A stretch of 64,000 bases of DNA, taken from the NCBI RefSeq assembly GCF_013409045.1, contig NZ_JACCBT010000001.1, positions 3,534,001-3,598,000 of the forward strand. Reading direction: 5' to 3'. Position numbers and translations under genes: made by a program. Shown in pieces: positions 48,703 through 56,838 of this stretch (the stretch's first letter is position 1; the number at the start of each line of letters is the position of its first letter). The stretch comes from Actinomadura citrea (GTDB lineage: Bacteria > Actinomycetota > Actinomycetes > Streptosporangiales > Streptosporangiaceae). Under the pieces are notes generated by a model, which saw only the letters and a program-made list of their open reading frames with translations, had not been told where the DNA came from and ran no database searches.

Positions 48703-48738
48703 TTGACCGGCGGCGGGACGGTGCGCACAATCCTAACT
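48703..48738 (+). promoter_or_regulatory. Promoter of sfnG, probably leaderless
   Basis: TTGACC (48703-48708) and CACAAT (48726-48731) have a 17-base spacer. The sfnG ATG follows the -10 by 7 bases and no ribosome site is present, so transcription likely starts at or next to the start codon. Confidence 0.5.
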
Positions 48739-49875
48739 ATGCCTGTAGGGAATATCGAGAATCATGCGGAGCCGCTGAGGTTCGCGTACTGGGTTCCGAA
48801 CGTCAGCGGCGGCCTGGTCGTGAGCGGGATCGAGCAGCGGACGGACTGGGGGTACGACTACAACCGGCGGCTGGCCGTCCTCGCCGAGAGCAACGGGTTC
48901 GAGTACGCCCTCAGCCAGGTGCGCTACATCGCGTCCTACGGGGCCGCCTACCAGCACGAGTCGACCGGGTTCAGCCTCGCGCTGCTGCTCGCCACCGAGC
49001 GGCTGAAGGTGATCGCCGCGATCCACCCGGGCCTGTGGCACCCCGGCGTGCTCGCCAAGTTCGTCGCCACCGCCGACCATCTCTCGGGCGGGCGGGCCGC
49101 TGTGAACGTCGTCAGCGGGTGGTTCAAGGACGAGTTCACCAAACTCGGGGAGCCCTGGCTGGAGCACGACGAGCGCTACCGGCGCAGCGAGGAGTTCATC
49201 CGGGTGCTGCGGGAGATCTGGACGTCCGAGCACGCCGAGTTCCGCGGCGACTTCTACCGCCTGCACGACTTCGACCTGCGGCCGAAGCCCGTCGCGGGGC
49301 CGGGCCGCCCGCACCCGGAGATCTTCCAGGGCGGCAACTCCACCAGTGCCCGCCGGATGGCGGGGCGCGTCTCCGACTGGTACTTCAGCAACGGCAGGGA
49401 CTTCGACGGCGTCAGGGAGCAGATCGCCGACGTGGGCGCCGAGGCGGTCCTGCACGGGCGGCGGGTGCGGTTCGGCCTGAACGGGTTCATGATCGCCCGC
49501 GACACCGAGGCGGAGGCGCGCGAGGTGCTGCGCGAGATCGTCGCCAAGGCCGACCGGGAGGCGGTGGAGGGCTTCGGCTCGGCCGTCAGGCAGGCGGGCC
49601 GGTCCGCCTCGGACGGCAAGGGCATGTGGCAGGACTCCGAGTTCGCCGACCTCGTGCAGTACAACGACGGCTTCCGCACCGGGCTGATCGGCACGCCCGA
49701 GCAGATCGCCGAGCGCATCGTCGCCTACAAGCGCCTCGGCGTGGACCTGTTCCTGCTCGGGTTCCTGCACTACCTGGAGGACGTCGAGTACTTCGGCGCG
49801 CGCGTGCTGCCGCTGGTGCGCGAGCTGGAGGCCGCGGACGCCGAACGCGGCGAGCCGGCGCGGACCGGGTCCTGA
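48739..49875 (+). CDS. sfnG: FMNH2-dependent dimethylsulfone monooxygenase
   Basis: 378 residues of the bacterial luciferase-like (LLM) fold. It matches SfnG in its start (L-R-F-A-Y-W-V-P-N-V-S-G-G-L-V-V-S), I-A-A-I-H-P-G-L-W-H-P-G-V-L-A-K, N-V-V-S-G-W-F-K-D-E-F and E-I-F-Q-G-G-N-S. SfnG splits dimethylsulfone to methanesulfinate with reduced FMN supplied by a reductase; candidate reductases lie downstream. It is the first plus-strand gene of the sulfur cluster. Confidence 0.93.
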   Translation: MPVGNIENHAEPLRFAYWVPNVSGGLVVSGIEQRTDWGYDYNRRLAVLAESNGFEYALSQVRYIASYGAAYQHESTGFSLALLLATERLKVIAAIHPGLWHPGVLAKFVATADHLSGGRAAVNVVSGWFKDEFTKLGEPWLEHDERYRRSEEFIRVLREIWTSEHAEFRGDFYRLHDFDLRPKPVAGPGRPHPEIFQGGNSTSARRMAGRVSDWYFSNGRDFDGVREQIADVGAEAVLHGRRVRFGLNGFMIARDTEAEAREVLREIVAKADREAVEGFGSAVRQAGRSASDGKGMWQDSEFADLVQYNDGFRTGLIGTPEQIAERIVAYKRLGVDLFLLGFLHYLEDVEYFGARVLPLVRELEAADAERGEPARTGS

Positions 49876-49882
49876 CACGCCC

Positions 49883-50041
49883 ATGCGCCTGGTCAGCCGC
49901 CGCCACATCGACCTGCTGAGGACCTGCAGCGCGCTGTGTCGCGAGACCCGCGTCCACGACCGGTCCGCATCCCAAGAGGAGAAGCAGAGGCATGTCCGTC
50001 AACACCGAGCAGCAGACCTTCACCGACCACCCGAGCCGTGA
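49883..50041 (+). CDS. Putative cysteine-sensing leader peptide 1
   Basis: The frame begins M-R-L-V-S-R-R-H-I-D-L-L-R-T-C-S-A-L-C, the pattern of short leader peptides found before actinobacterial sulfur operons. It starts 7 bp after sfnG and stays open for 52 codons, past the next gene's start at 49992, ending at 50041. Its two cysteine codons would slow ribosomes when cysteine is scarce and could tune translation of the overlapping gene. Confidence 0.6.
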   Translation: MRLVSRRHIDLLRTCSALCRETRVHDRSASQEEKQRHVRQHRAADLHRPPEP

Positions 50042-51215
50042 CGAGCGATTCGCCGCGGCCCTGAGGCGCGCCGACCTCGTCGCCGCCGAGCTGCGCGCCA
50101 CCGCCGCCGAGCGCGACCGCGCCAACAGGAGTCCGCGCAACGAGGTCGAGCTCCTGCGCGCGCACGACCTCCTGCAGGTCCAGGAGCCCGTCGAGTACGG
50201 CGGCGACGGCCTGTCCTACGCGCAGGCGTCCCTGATCACCCGCAGGATCGCCCGCGGCGACACCTCGATCGCCCACCTCATCGGCTACCACTACGCGCAG
50301 ACCCGCATCGCGCCGCTGTTCGGCACTCCGGAGCAGGCCGACGCGTTGTCGCGCCGCAACGGTCAGGAGAAGCTCTTCTGGGGCGGTGTGCAGAACCCGC
50401 GCGGCGGCTCGGACCTCGTCCTGACCCGCTCCGGGGACGGGTTCCGGCTCGACGGGCGCCGTTCGTTCGCGTCCGGCGCGAGCCTCGGCGACCACCTGTC
50501 GGTGACCGCCGCCCACGAGGGCGAGCTGGTCTTCATCTCGCTGCCGGCCGGGCGGCAGGGCTTCCGCGCCCTCGGCGACTGGGACAACATCGGCCAGCGG
50601 CTGACCGACTCCGGCGGCGTCGAGTTCGACGGCACCCGCGTCGACCGCGCGGAGATCCTCGGTCCCGATCCCCTGACCGGGCGCACCCTCACCGCCTACC
50701 AGACGCTCGTCACACCGCACTGGCAGCTCGCCTTCGTCAACTTCTACACAGGGACGGCCGAGGGCGCACTCGACGAGGCCCTCGACTGGACGCGCCTGCG
50801 CGGGGCCCCGTGGGAGACCTCGGGCGTGGACAGCGCCGCCGAGGACCCGTACGTCCTGCAGACCGTGGGGGAGGTCCGCAGCGAGATCCGTGCCGCGGCA
50901 CTGCTCGCCGACCGGGCCGGGGAAGCCCTCCAGGCGGCCCTGGACACCGGCCCGTCGCTCACCGACGAGCAGCGCGCCGAGGCAGCCGTCGCCGTCTACG
51001 AGGCGAAGTACCTGACGACGAAGGTCGCGCTGGCGGCCGCCTCGCGCCTGTTCGAGATCCAGGGCGCGCGGGCGACCACCAGCGCCTACGGCTTCGACCG
51101 GCACTGGCGCAACCTGCGCACCCACACGCTCCACGACCCCGTCGCCTACAAGGCGCGCGAGGTCGGGGACTGGACGCTGAACCGGCGCGCCCCGCAGTTC
51201 TCGCTCTACCGCTGA
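49992..51215 (+). CDS. SfnB/DszC-like acyl-CoA dehydrogenase-family monooxygenase
   Basis: 407 residues of the acyl-CoA dehydrogenase fold. It resembles the FMN-dependent DszC/SfnB branch (E-Y-G-G-D-G-L-S-Y, F-W-G-G-V-Q-N-P-R, G-D-W-D-N-I-G-Q-R-L-T-D-S-G, and the terminal R-N-L-R-T-H-T-L-H-D-P-V-A-Y-K). These enzymes oxygenate sulfides or sulfones using reduced flavin. AAGAGGAGAAG precedes ATG 49992. The leader-peptide frame runs through its start. Confidence 0.9.
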   Translation: MSVNTEQQTFTDHPSRDERFAAALRRADLVAAELRATAAERDRANRSPRNEVELLRAHDLLQVQEPVEYGGDGLSYAQASLITRRIARGDTSIAHLIGYHYAQTRIAPLFGTPEQADALSRRNGQEKLFWGGVQNPRGGSDLVLTRSGDGFRLDGRRSFASGASLGDHLSVTAAHEGELVFISLPAGRQGFRALGDWDNIGQRLTDSGGVEFDGTRVDRAEILGPDPLTGRTLTAYQTLVTPHWQLAFVNFYTGTAEGALDEALDWTRLRGAPWETSGVDSAAEDPYVLQTVGEVRSEIRAAALLADRAGEALQAALDTGPSLTDEQRAEAAVAVYEAKYLTTKVALAAASRLFEIQGARATTSAYGFDRHWRNLRTHTLHDPVAYKAREVGDWTLNRRAPQFSLYR

Positions 51216-51281
51216 GTGACTCCGGTCCCGTGGCGACCCGTCCATTCTCCGCCACGGGACCGGACCCGCGAAGGGAGACCC

Positions 51282-51323
51282 ATGACGACGACCGCACCCG
51301 TTTCCCCCGGACCGGGCCGATGA
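51282..51323 (+). CDS. 13-codon minicistron coupled to second SfnB-like gene
   Basis: ATG 51282 has AAGGGAGA upstream and runs 13 codons (M-T-T-T-A-P-V-S-P-G-P-G-R). It ends at TGA 51321-51323, overlapping ATG 51320 of the next gene. Its first codons mirror the next gene's start (M-T-T-A-P-V), so it probably arose by local duplication and now delivers ribosomes by coupling. Confidence 0.45.
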   Translation: MTTTAPVSPGPGR

Positions 51324-52528
51324 CGACCGCGCCCGTGATCCAGTCCGGCGAGGAGGCCGTGGAGGTCGCCCGCAAGCTCGCCGACTCGTTCGCCGAGCAG
51401 GCGGGCGACCGCGACCGCGAGCGGCGCCCGCCGGCCGCCGAGGTCGCGGAGCTGTCGGAGTCCGGCCTGCTCGGCATCACCGTCCCGGCGCGGTTCGGCG
51501 GGGCGGAGGTGAGCGTGGCCGCGCTCACGGAGGTGTTCCGGACGCTCGCCGCGGCCGACGCCAGCATCGCCCAGATCCCGCACAGCCACTTCGTGTTCCT
51601 GGAGGCCCTGCGCCGCCAGGGCACCGAGGAGCAGCACGCGCGCTACTTCGCCGAGGCGCTGGACGGCGCCCGCTTCGCCAACGCGCAGTCCGAGCGGGGC
51701 GGGCGGACCGCGGCCGAGGACGCGACGACACTGCGCCGCCGCGAGGACGGCGGGTACGTGCTCGACGGCGAGAAGTACTACAGCACCGGCGCCCTCTTCG
51801 CGGACTGGCTGGTGGTGCGGGCCGTCCTCGCCGGCGAGGCGCCCCTGCCGACCGGCGCCGCGCCCAAGGCGCTGGCCTACATCCGCCGCGGCACCGAAGG
51901 CGTCACGGTCGAGGACGACTGGGACGGCATGGGCCAGCGCACCACCGCGAGTGGAACGGTCCGGCTCGACGGCGTGCGCGTGGACGACGGCGAGGTCGTC
52001 CCGTACAGCCCTCTCTTCGACGGGCCGACCACCTACGGCGCCCGCGCGCAGGTGCTGCACGCGGCGATCGACGCCGGCATCGCCCGCGGCGCCGTCGGCG
52101 CCGCGGTCCTCGCCGTGGCGAAGGCGCGGCCGTGGTTCGAGAGCGGTGCCGGCACCGCGGCGGGGGACCCGCTGGTCGCCCAGCAGGCCGGCGAGGTGGA
52201 GATCGTCGTCCGGGCCGCCGAGGCGCTGCTGCACGAGGCCGCGGACGCGGTCGACACCGCCGAGCGCGAGCCCACCGGCGGCGCCACCGCCCGGGCGTCG
52301 GTGGCGACGGCCGTGGCGAGGGTCGCCGCGGCCCGCGCCTCGCTGGAGGCGTCGTCCGCGCTGTTCGAGTTGGGCGGGACGCGCTCTGCGGCCGCTTCGC
52401 CGAACCTGTCGCGCTACTGGCGCGACGCGCGCACGCACACGCTCCACGACCCGGCCCGCTGGAAGGTGCAGCACGTGGGCCGCTGGCTGCTGTCGGGCAC
52501 CCCACCGCCACGTCACGGCCAGCTCTGA
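51320..52528 (+). CDS. Second SfnB/DszC-like monooxygenase
   Basis: 402 residues, acyl-CoA dehydrogenase fold. It has F-G-G-A-E-V-S, I-A-Q-I-P-H-S-H-F, D-G-E-K-Y-Y-S-T-G-A-L-F-A-D-W and the end R-D-A-R-T-H-T-L-H-D-P-A-R-W-K shared with the preceding paralogue. It probably acts on a different organosulfur substrate. It lacks its own strong ribosome site and seems to depend on the minicistron that overlaps its ATG. Confidence 0.9.
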   Translation: MTTAPVIQSGEEAVEVARKLADSFAEQAGDRDRERRPPAAEVAELSESGLLGITVPARFGGAEVSVAALTEVFRTLAAADASIAQIPHSHFVFLEALRRQGTEEQHARYFAEALDGARFANAQSERGGRTAAEDATTLRRREDGGYVLDGEKYYSTGALFADWLVVRAVLAGEAPLPTGAAPKALAYIRRGTEGVTVEDDWDGMGQRTTASGTVRLDGVRVDDGEVVPYSPLFDGPTTYGARAQVLHAAIDAGIARGAVGAAVLAVAKARPWFESGAGTAAGDPLVAQQAGEVEIVVRAAEALLHEAADAVDTAEREPTGGATARASVATAVARVAAARASLEASSALFELGGTRSAAASPNLSRYWRDARTHTLHDPARWKVQHVGRWLLSGTPPPRHGQL

Positions 52529-52580
52529 GCCCGGTTCCACGCCCGGCCCCCGAGGCGGGCCGGGAGAAGGAAGGCACACT

Positions 52581-53753
52581 GTGACCCTTACGTTCCACTG
52601 GTTCCTGCCCACCTACGGCGACTCGCGCTCCGTCGTGGGCGGCGGGCACGGCCAGCCTGCCGGGGCCGCCGCCGGCGACCGCCGCGCCTCGATCGGCTAC
52701 CTGGCGTCGATCGTGCGCTCCGCCGAGGAGTTCGGCTTCACCGGTGCGCTCACCCCCACCGGCGCGTGGTGCGAGGACGCCTGGCTCACGACGGCGATGC
52801 TGGCGCGCGAGTCCGAGCGGCTGGCGTTCCTGGTGGCGTTCCGGCCCGGCCTGATCAGCCCGACGCTCGCCGCGCAGATGGCCGCCACGTTCAGCGCGCA
52901 CGCGCCCGGGCGGCTCTCGCTGAACGTCGTCACCGGCGGCGAGGCCCACGAGCAGCGCGCCTACGGCGACCACCTGCCCAAGGACGAGCGGTACGCCCGC
53001 TGCGGGGAGTTCCTGTCGGTCGTGCGGCGGTTGTGGGCCGGCGAGACGGTCACCCACCGCGGTGCGCACCTCGACATCGACGCGGCCCGCCTGCCGACGA
53101 CGCCCGACCCGGTGCCGCCGCTGTACTTCGGCGGCTCGTCGGACGCGGCGGGGCCGGTCGCGGCCGAGCACGCCGACGTCTACCTGACCTGGGGCGAGCC
53201 GGTCGACGCCGTCGCCCGCAAGCTCGACCGGATACGCGAGCTGGCCGCGGCCCGGGGCCGCAAACCGCGCTTCGGCGTCCGGCTGCACGTCATCACCCGC
53301 GACAGCGCCGAGGAGGCGTGGCGGCAGGCGGGACGCCTCGTCGACGCGCTCGGCGAGGACACGGTCGCCGCCGCGCAGGCCGTCCTGGCCCGCAGCGAAT
53401 CCACCGGCCAGCGGCGCATGCGCGACCTGCACGCGGGAGCTCGCGCCGACGGCACGTGGCGCGACCCCCACGCGCTGGAGGTGGCGCCCAACCTGTGGGC
53501 CGGGGTCGGGCTCGTCCGCGGCGGCGCCGGGACGGCCCTCGTCGGCTCGCACACCGAGGTGGCCGACCGGATCGCCGAGTACGCCGCCATCGGCATCGAC
53601 GAGTTCGTCCTGTCCGGGTACCCGCACCTGGAAGAGCTGTACTGGTTCGGAGAAGGAGTGCTTCCCCGCCTCGTCCGGCACGGTCTGTTCCACGACACCG
53701 GCGGTGCCGGCACGGGGCTCAACGCCTTCCTGCCCAAGGAGACATCGGCATGA
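52581..53753 (+). CDS. LLM flavin-dependent sulfonate monooxygenase (SsuD-like)
   Basis: 390 residues, luciferase-like fold. The start F-H-W-F-L-P-T-Y-G-D-S-R, A-W-L-T-T-A-M-L-A, F-R-P-G-L-I-S-P-T-L-A-A-Q-M and N-V-V-T-G-G-E-A-H-E-Q are SsuD/SfnG-family marks for FMNH2-dependent desulfonation. GTG 52581 has GAGAAGGAAGG upstream. It overlaps the flavin reductase gene by 4 bp, its probable electron source. Confidence 0.92.
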   Translation: MTLTFHWFLPTYGDSRSVVGGGHGQPAGAAAGDRRASIGYLASIVRSAEEFGFTGALTPTGAWCEDAWLTTAMLARESERLAFLVAFRPGLISPTLAAQMAATFSAHAPGRLSLNVVTGGEAHEQRAYGDHLPKDERYARCGEFLSVVRRLWAGETVTHRGAHLDIDAARLPTTPDPVPPLYFGGSSDAAGPVAAEHADVYLTWGEPVDAVARKLDRIRELAAARGRKPRFGVRLHVITRDSAEEAWRQAGRLVDALGEDTVAAAQAVLARSESTGQRRMRDLHAGARADGTWRDPHALEVAPNLWAGVGLVRGGAGTALVGSHTEVADRIAEYAAIGIDEFVLSGYPHLEELYWFGEGVLPRLVRHGLFHDTGGAGTGLNAFLPKETSA

Positions 53754-54223
53754 CGGCCGTGGAACCGGAGCTCCGCCGCGTCTACGGCGCCTACCCGACG
53801 GGCGTCGCGGTGGTGGCGGGCCTCGTGGACGGCCGTCCGGCCGGCATCGCCGCCAGCTCGTTCGTCCCGGTGTCGCTGGATCCGCCGCTGGTGTCGGTGT
53901 GCGTCGCGCACACCTCCACGACCTGGCCGCTGCTGGGCGGGCTGCCCCGCATCGGCATCAGCGTGCTCGGCGCCCACCAGGAGCACATCGGCCGGCGCCT
54001 CGGCGCCCGCACCGGCGACCGGTTCGCCGGCGTCGCGTGGCGCTCGACCGCCGGCGGCTGCGTGCTCGTCGAGGGCGCGTCGGCGTGGTTCGACTGCACC
54101 GTCGAGCAGCGGGTCCGGTCGGGCGACCACGACATCGTCGTCTTCCGCGTCCACGACCTGGACGCCGCTCTCGACGTGCCCCCGCTGGTCTTCCACGCCA
54201 GCGCCTTCCGCAGACTGGGCTGA
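53750..54223 (+). CDS. Flavin reductase family protein
   Basis: 157 residues of the split-barrel flavin reductase family: Y-P-T-G-V-A-V-V-A-G near the start, I-A-A-S-S-F-V-P-V-S-L-D-P-P-L-V-S-V, and terminal G-D-H-D-I-V-V-F-R-V-H. It would supply reduced FMN to the LLM monooxygenase with which it is translationally coupled. Confidence 0.92.
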   Translation: MTAVEPELRRVYGAYPTGVAVVAGLVDGRPAGIAASSFVPVSLDPPLVSVCVAHTSTTWPLLGGLPRIGISVLGAHQEHIGRRLGARTGDRFAGVAWRSTAGGCVLVEGASAWFDCTVEQRVRSGDHDIVVFRVHDLDAALDVPPLVFHASAFRRLG

Positions 54224-54279
54224 CAGGCCGCCGCATCAGCGGTCGTCCCCGCGCCATGAATCCGAGTGGAGGAGTCGCC

Positions 54280-54816
54280 GTGAGCCTCTCTGTCCTCGTG
54301 GGAAATCCGCGACCGCGGTCCCGCACACTGCAGGTGGCGCTCGACGCCGCCGCCGCGGTCGCGGAGCGGGTCGGTCATACGGGCGCGGCACAGGTCGTCG
54401 ACCTGTCGTCGCAGGCGCCGGAACTGCTCAGTCCCACCCCTTCGCCGCAGGTGCGGGACGCACTGGACCGCGTCGCGGGCACGGACGTGCTGGTGGTCGC
54501 GAGCCCCACCTACAAGGCCACCTACACCGGCCTTCTCAAGGTGTTCCTCGACCGCCTCCCCGGCGGCGCGCTCGCGTCGACGGTGGCCCTGCCGCTCCTG
54601 GTGATGGGCGACCCCAGGCACTCCCTGGCGGTCGAGGTGCACCTGCGGCCGCTCCTGGTGGAGCTGGGCGCGACCGTCCCGACGCCGGGACTGGCGTTCC
54701 TGGAATCACAGGTCCCCGACGCCGCCGACGTGCTCGGCGCATGGGCCGACCTGGTCGCCCCGCAGGTGTCCGCCGCGCTCGCTCGCAGGCGGGCGGGCCG
54801 GGTGGACGGTCCGTAA
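54280..54816 (+). CDS. NADPH-dependent FMN reductase (SsuE/MsuE-like)
   Basis: 178 residues with a flavodoxin-like fold: S-V-L-V-G-N-P-R-P-R-S-R-T at the start and V-V-A-S-P-T-Y-K-A-T-Y-T-G-L-L-K-V-F-L-D in the middle, both typical of SsuE/MsuE. GTG 54280 follows the strong site GGAGGAG; an ATG at 54256 is possible but would place that site inside the gene. It is the second flavin reductase of the cluster. Confidence 0.92.
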   Translation: MSLSVLVGNPRPRSRTLQVALDAAAAVAERVGHTGAAQVVDLSSQAPELLSPTPSPQVRDALDRVAGTDVLVVASPTYKATYTGLLKVFLDRLPGGALASTVALPLLVMGDPRHSLAVEVHLRPLLVELGATVPTPGLAFLESQVPDAADVLGAWADLVAPQVSAALARRRAGRVDGP

Positions 54817-55212
54817 AGGGCGTGTCACGGTCCGCCCGCCCGGGGCTTCCCAGGCGGTGTGATCTGCGTAACCGTGGAGGCGATCGGCGCCGAGGTCCGT
54901 CTCGGGCATATTCCCAGGTAAAACGGTAGGTTTTATCGGGAAACCGCTTCCGAACGGACGTCTTCGCAGGTGAAGCCGGTCTTTTGGGGGCTTCACAGGG
55001 ACGGATGCCGAGTGCATGCTGAGGACATGAACGCAGCGAAGGTCCTGGTGGCGAGACGCCACGTCGACCTCCTTCGCGTGTGCAGCGCGTCCTGTTGAGC
55101 CGCTCTTTCGTGCGTCGACGCCACTGACCGGCGAGCCCCCTTCTTCCACCGGCCTCCCCCTGCGCCGGGACCCTGCCGCCTTCCTTCCGTTCCCCTCTTC
55201 CGGAGGTGCCCA
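54817..55212. promoter_or_regulatory. Leader region of the SsuCB-type transporter operon
   Basis: This 396-bp gap holds the 23-residue leader peptide (55027-55098). Downstream are CCGGC...GCCGG (from about 55149) and CCTC (55194-55197), which can pair with GAGG of the transporter ribosome site (55203-55206). The AT-richer patch around 54910-54940 may hold the promoter. Confidence 0.5.
55027..55098 (+). CDS. Putative cysteine-sensing leader peptide 2
   Basis: 23 residues: it starts M-N-A-A-K-V-L-V-A and ends R-R-H-V-D-L-L-R-V-C-S-A-S-C, then TGA. The core is the same as in the peptide at 49883. Two Cys codons, one of them the last codon, suit ribosome stalling on scarce cysteinyl-tRNA. TGAGGAC precedes the ATG. 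It stands 114 bp before the transporter operon. Confidence 0.75.
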   Translation: MNAAKVLVARRHVDLLRVCSASC

Positions 55213-56061
55213 GTGTCCACCCATCTGCTCGATCCGCCCCGCTCGGCGATTCCCGAAGCGGCGCGGCCCGCGGTCGCGGCCCGTTCCGGCGCCGTGCTGC
55301 TGTCCCTGCTGCGCCGGGTCCGCAAGGTCAGCGGGCTCGTCGTCATCCTCGCCCTGTGGGAGGCCGGCGCCCGTGCCGGCTGGCTCGGCAGCACGACCCC
55401 GCCGCTCAGCGACGTCGCCGTCCGCGGCTGGGAGATGGTGTCGTCGGGCGCGCTGCTCCAGAACCTCGGGGTCTCGCTGACGCGGGTTCTGAAGGGCCTG
55501 GCGATCGGGCTGCCGGCCGGCCTCGTCCTCGGCCTGCTCTCCGGGCTGTTCAGGGTCAGCGAGGACGTGATCGACGCACCCGTCCAGGCGGTCCGGATGC
55601 TTCCGCACCTCGCGCTGGTCCCGCTGTTCATCATCTGGTTCGGGATCGGTGAGACGTCCAAGGTCGGCCTGATCGCGGTCGGCGTCGTGTTCCCGCTCTA
55701 CATCAACGTGTTCCATGGCATCCGGGGCGTGGACGAGCGGCTGGTGGAGTCGGCCCGCACCTGCGGGCTCGGCCGTCTCGGCCTCATCCGGAAGGTCATC
55801 CTGCCCGGCGCGCTCCCGCAGATCCTCGTCGGCCTGCGCCTGTCGCTCGGCGTCGCCTGGCTGACGCTCGTCGTCGTGGAGCAGTCCGCGACGGCCAGCG
55901 GCATCGGCTTCGTCATCAACCAGGCCACCCAGTTCCTGCAGATGGACACGGTCTTCCTGGTGCTCGTGGTCTACGCGCTGCTCGGCGTGTCGACGGACCT
56001 GCTGGTGCGGCTCGTCGAGCGGCGGGCCCTGGCGTGGCGGAGGGGGCTGGTGGCGCGATGA
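55213..56061 (+). CDS. ssuC: ABC transporter permease, sulfonate/taurine type
   Basis: 282 residues and about six membrane helices. The permease loop E-S-A-R-T-C-G-L-G-R-L-G-L-I-R-K-V-I-L-P-G-A-L-P-Q-I-L-V-G-L-R is that of the SsuC/TauC/NrtB group. GTG 55213 has CCGGAGGTG upstream. The ATP-binding gene overlaps its stop by 4 bp. Confidence 0.92.
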   Translation: MSTHLLDPPRSAIPEAARPAVAARSGAVLLSLLRRVRKVSGLVVILALWEAGARAGWLGSTTPPLSDVAVRGWEMVSSGALLQNLGVSLTRVLKGLAIGLPAGLVLGLLSGLFRVSEDVIDAPVQAVRMLPHLALVPLFIIWFGIGETSKVGLIAVGVVFPLYINVFHGIRGVDERLVESARTCGLGRLGLIRKVILPGALPQILVGLRLSLGVAWLTLVVVEQSATASGIGFVINQATQFLQMDTVFLVLVVYALLGVSTDLLVRLVERRALAWRRGLVAR

Positions 56062-56822
56062 CGACGACGGTGGCGAGCGGCGTGCGCGTCCGCGGCCTCA
56101 GGCGGGTGTTCGGCGAGCGCGCCGTCCTGGACGGCGTGGACCTCGACATCGCGCCCGGCGAGTTCGTCGCCCTGCTCGGCGCGAGCGGCTCCGGGAAGAG
56201 CACGCTGCTGCGCGCGCTGGCCGGGCTGGACGGCGAGGGGAGCGGCGAGATCGACGTCCCCGGCAGGCGCGCCGTCGTCTACCAGGAGCACCGCCTGCTG
56301 CCCTGGAGCCGGGTGTGGGACAACGTCGTCCTCGGCCTGCGAGGCCGCGACCTGCGCAGGCGGGCCGAGGCGGCCCTGGCCGAGGTCGGGCTGACGGCTC
56401 GCGCCGACGCGTGGCCGCTCACCCTGTCCGGCGGCGAGTCCCAGCGCGTCGCGCTGGCCCGGGCGCTGGTGCGGACGCCCGACCTGCTCCTGCTCGACGA
56501 GCCGTTCGGGGCCCTGGACGCGCTCACCAGGCTCAACGCCCAGGCGCTCGTCGCCGACCTGTGGGCCGAGCACCGGCCGGCGGTCCTGCTGGTCACCCAC
56601 GACGTCGAGGAGGCGCTCCTGCTCGCCGACCGCGCTCTGCTGCTCGCGGACGGCCGGATCGAACGGGAGTACTCCGTGGAGATTCCCCGGCCGCGGTCGC
56701 TGGACGACCCGAGGTTCATCGCGCTGCGGCGCGACCTGCTCGACGGGCTCGGAGTGCGAACCGTCCTCCAGCCCCCACCCACCGCCATTCAACCGACCAG
56801 CTCCGCTCGACGAACCGTCTGA
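56058..56822 (+). CDS. ssuB: ABC transporter ATP-binding protein, sulfonate type
   Basis: 254 residues. Walker A G-A-S-G-S-G-K-S-T at ~39, Q-loop V-V-Y-Q-E-H-R-L-L-P-W, signature L-S-G-G-E-S-Q-R-V-A-L-A-R, Walker B L-L-L-L-D-E-P-F-G-A-L-D and the switch His in T-H-D-V-E-E-A. The order permease, ATPase, then SBP after two intervening genes makes this an SsuABC-type importer. Confidence 0.93.
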   Translation: MTTTVASGVRVRGLRRVFGERAVLDGVDLDIAPGEFVALLGASGSGKSTLLRALAGLDGEGSGEIDVPGRRAVVYQEHRLLPWSRVWDNVVLGLRGRDLRRRAEAALAEVGLTARADAWPLTLSGGESQRVALARALVRTPDLLLLDEPFGALDALTRLNAQALVADLWAEHRPAVLLVTHDVEEALLLADRALLLADGRIEREYSVEIPRPRSLDDPRFIALRRDLLDGLGVRTVLQPPPTAIQPTSSARRTV

Positions 56823-56838
56823 CTGCCAAGGAGGCATC

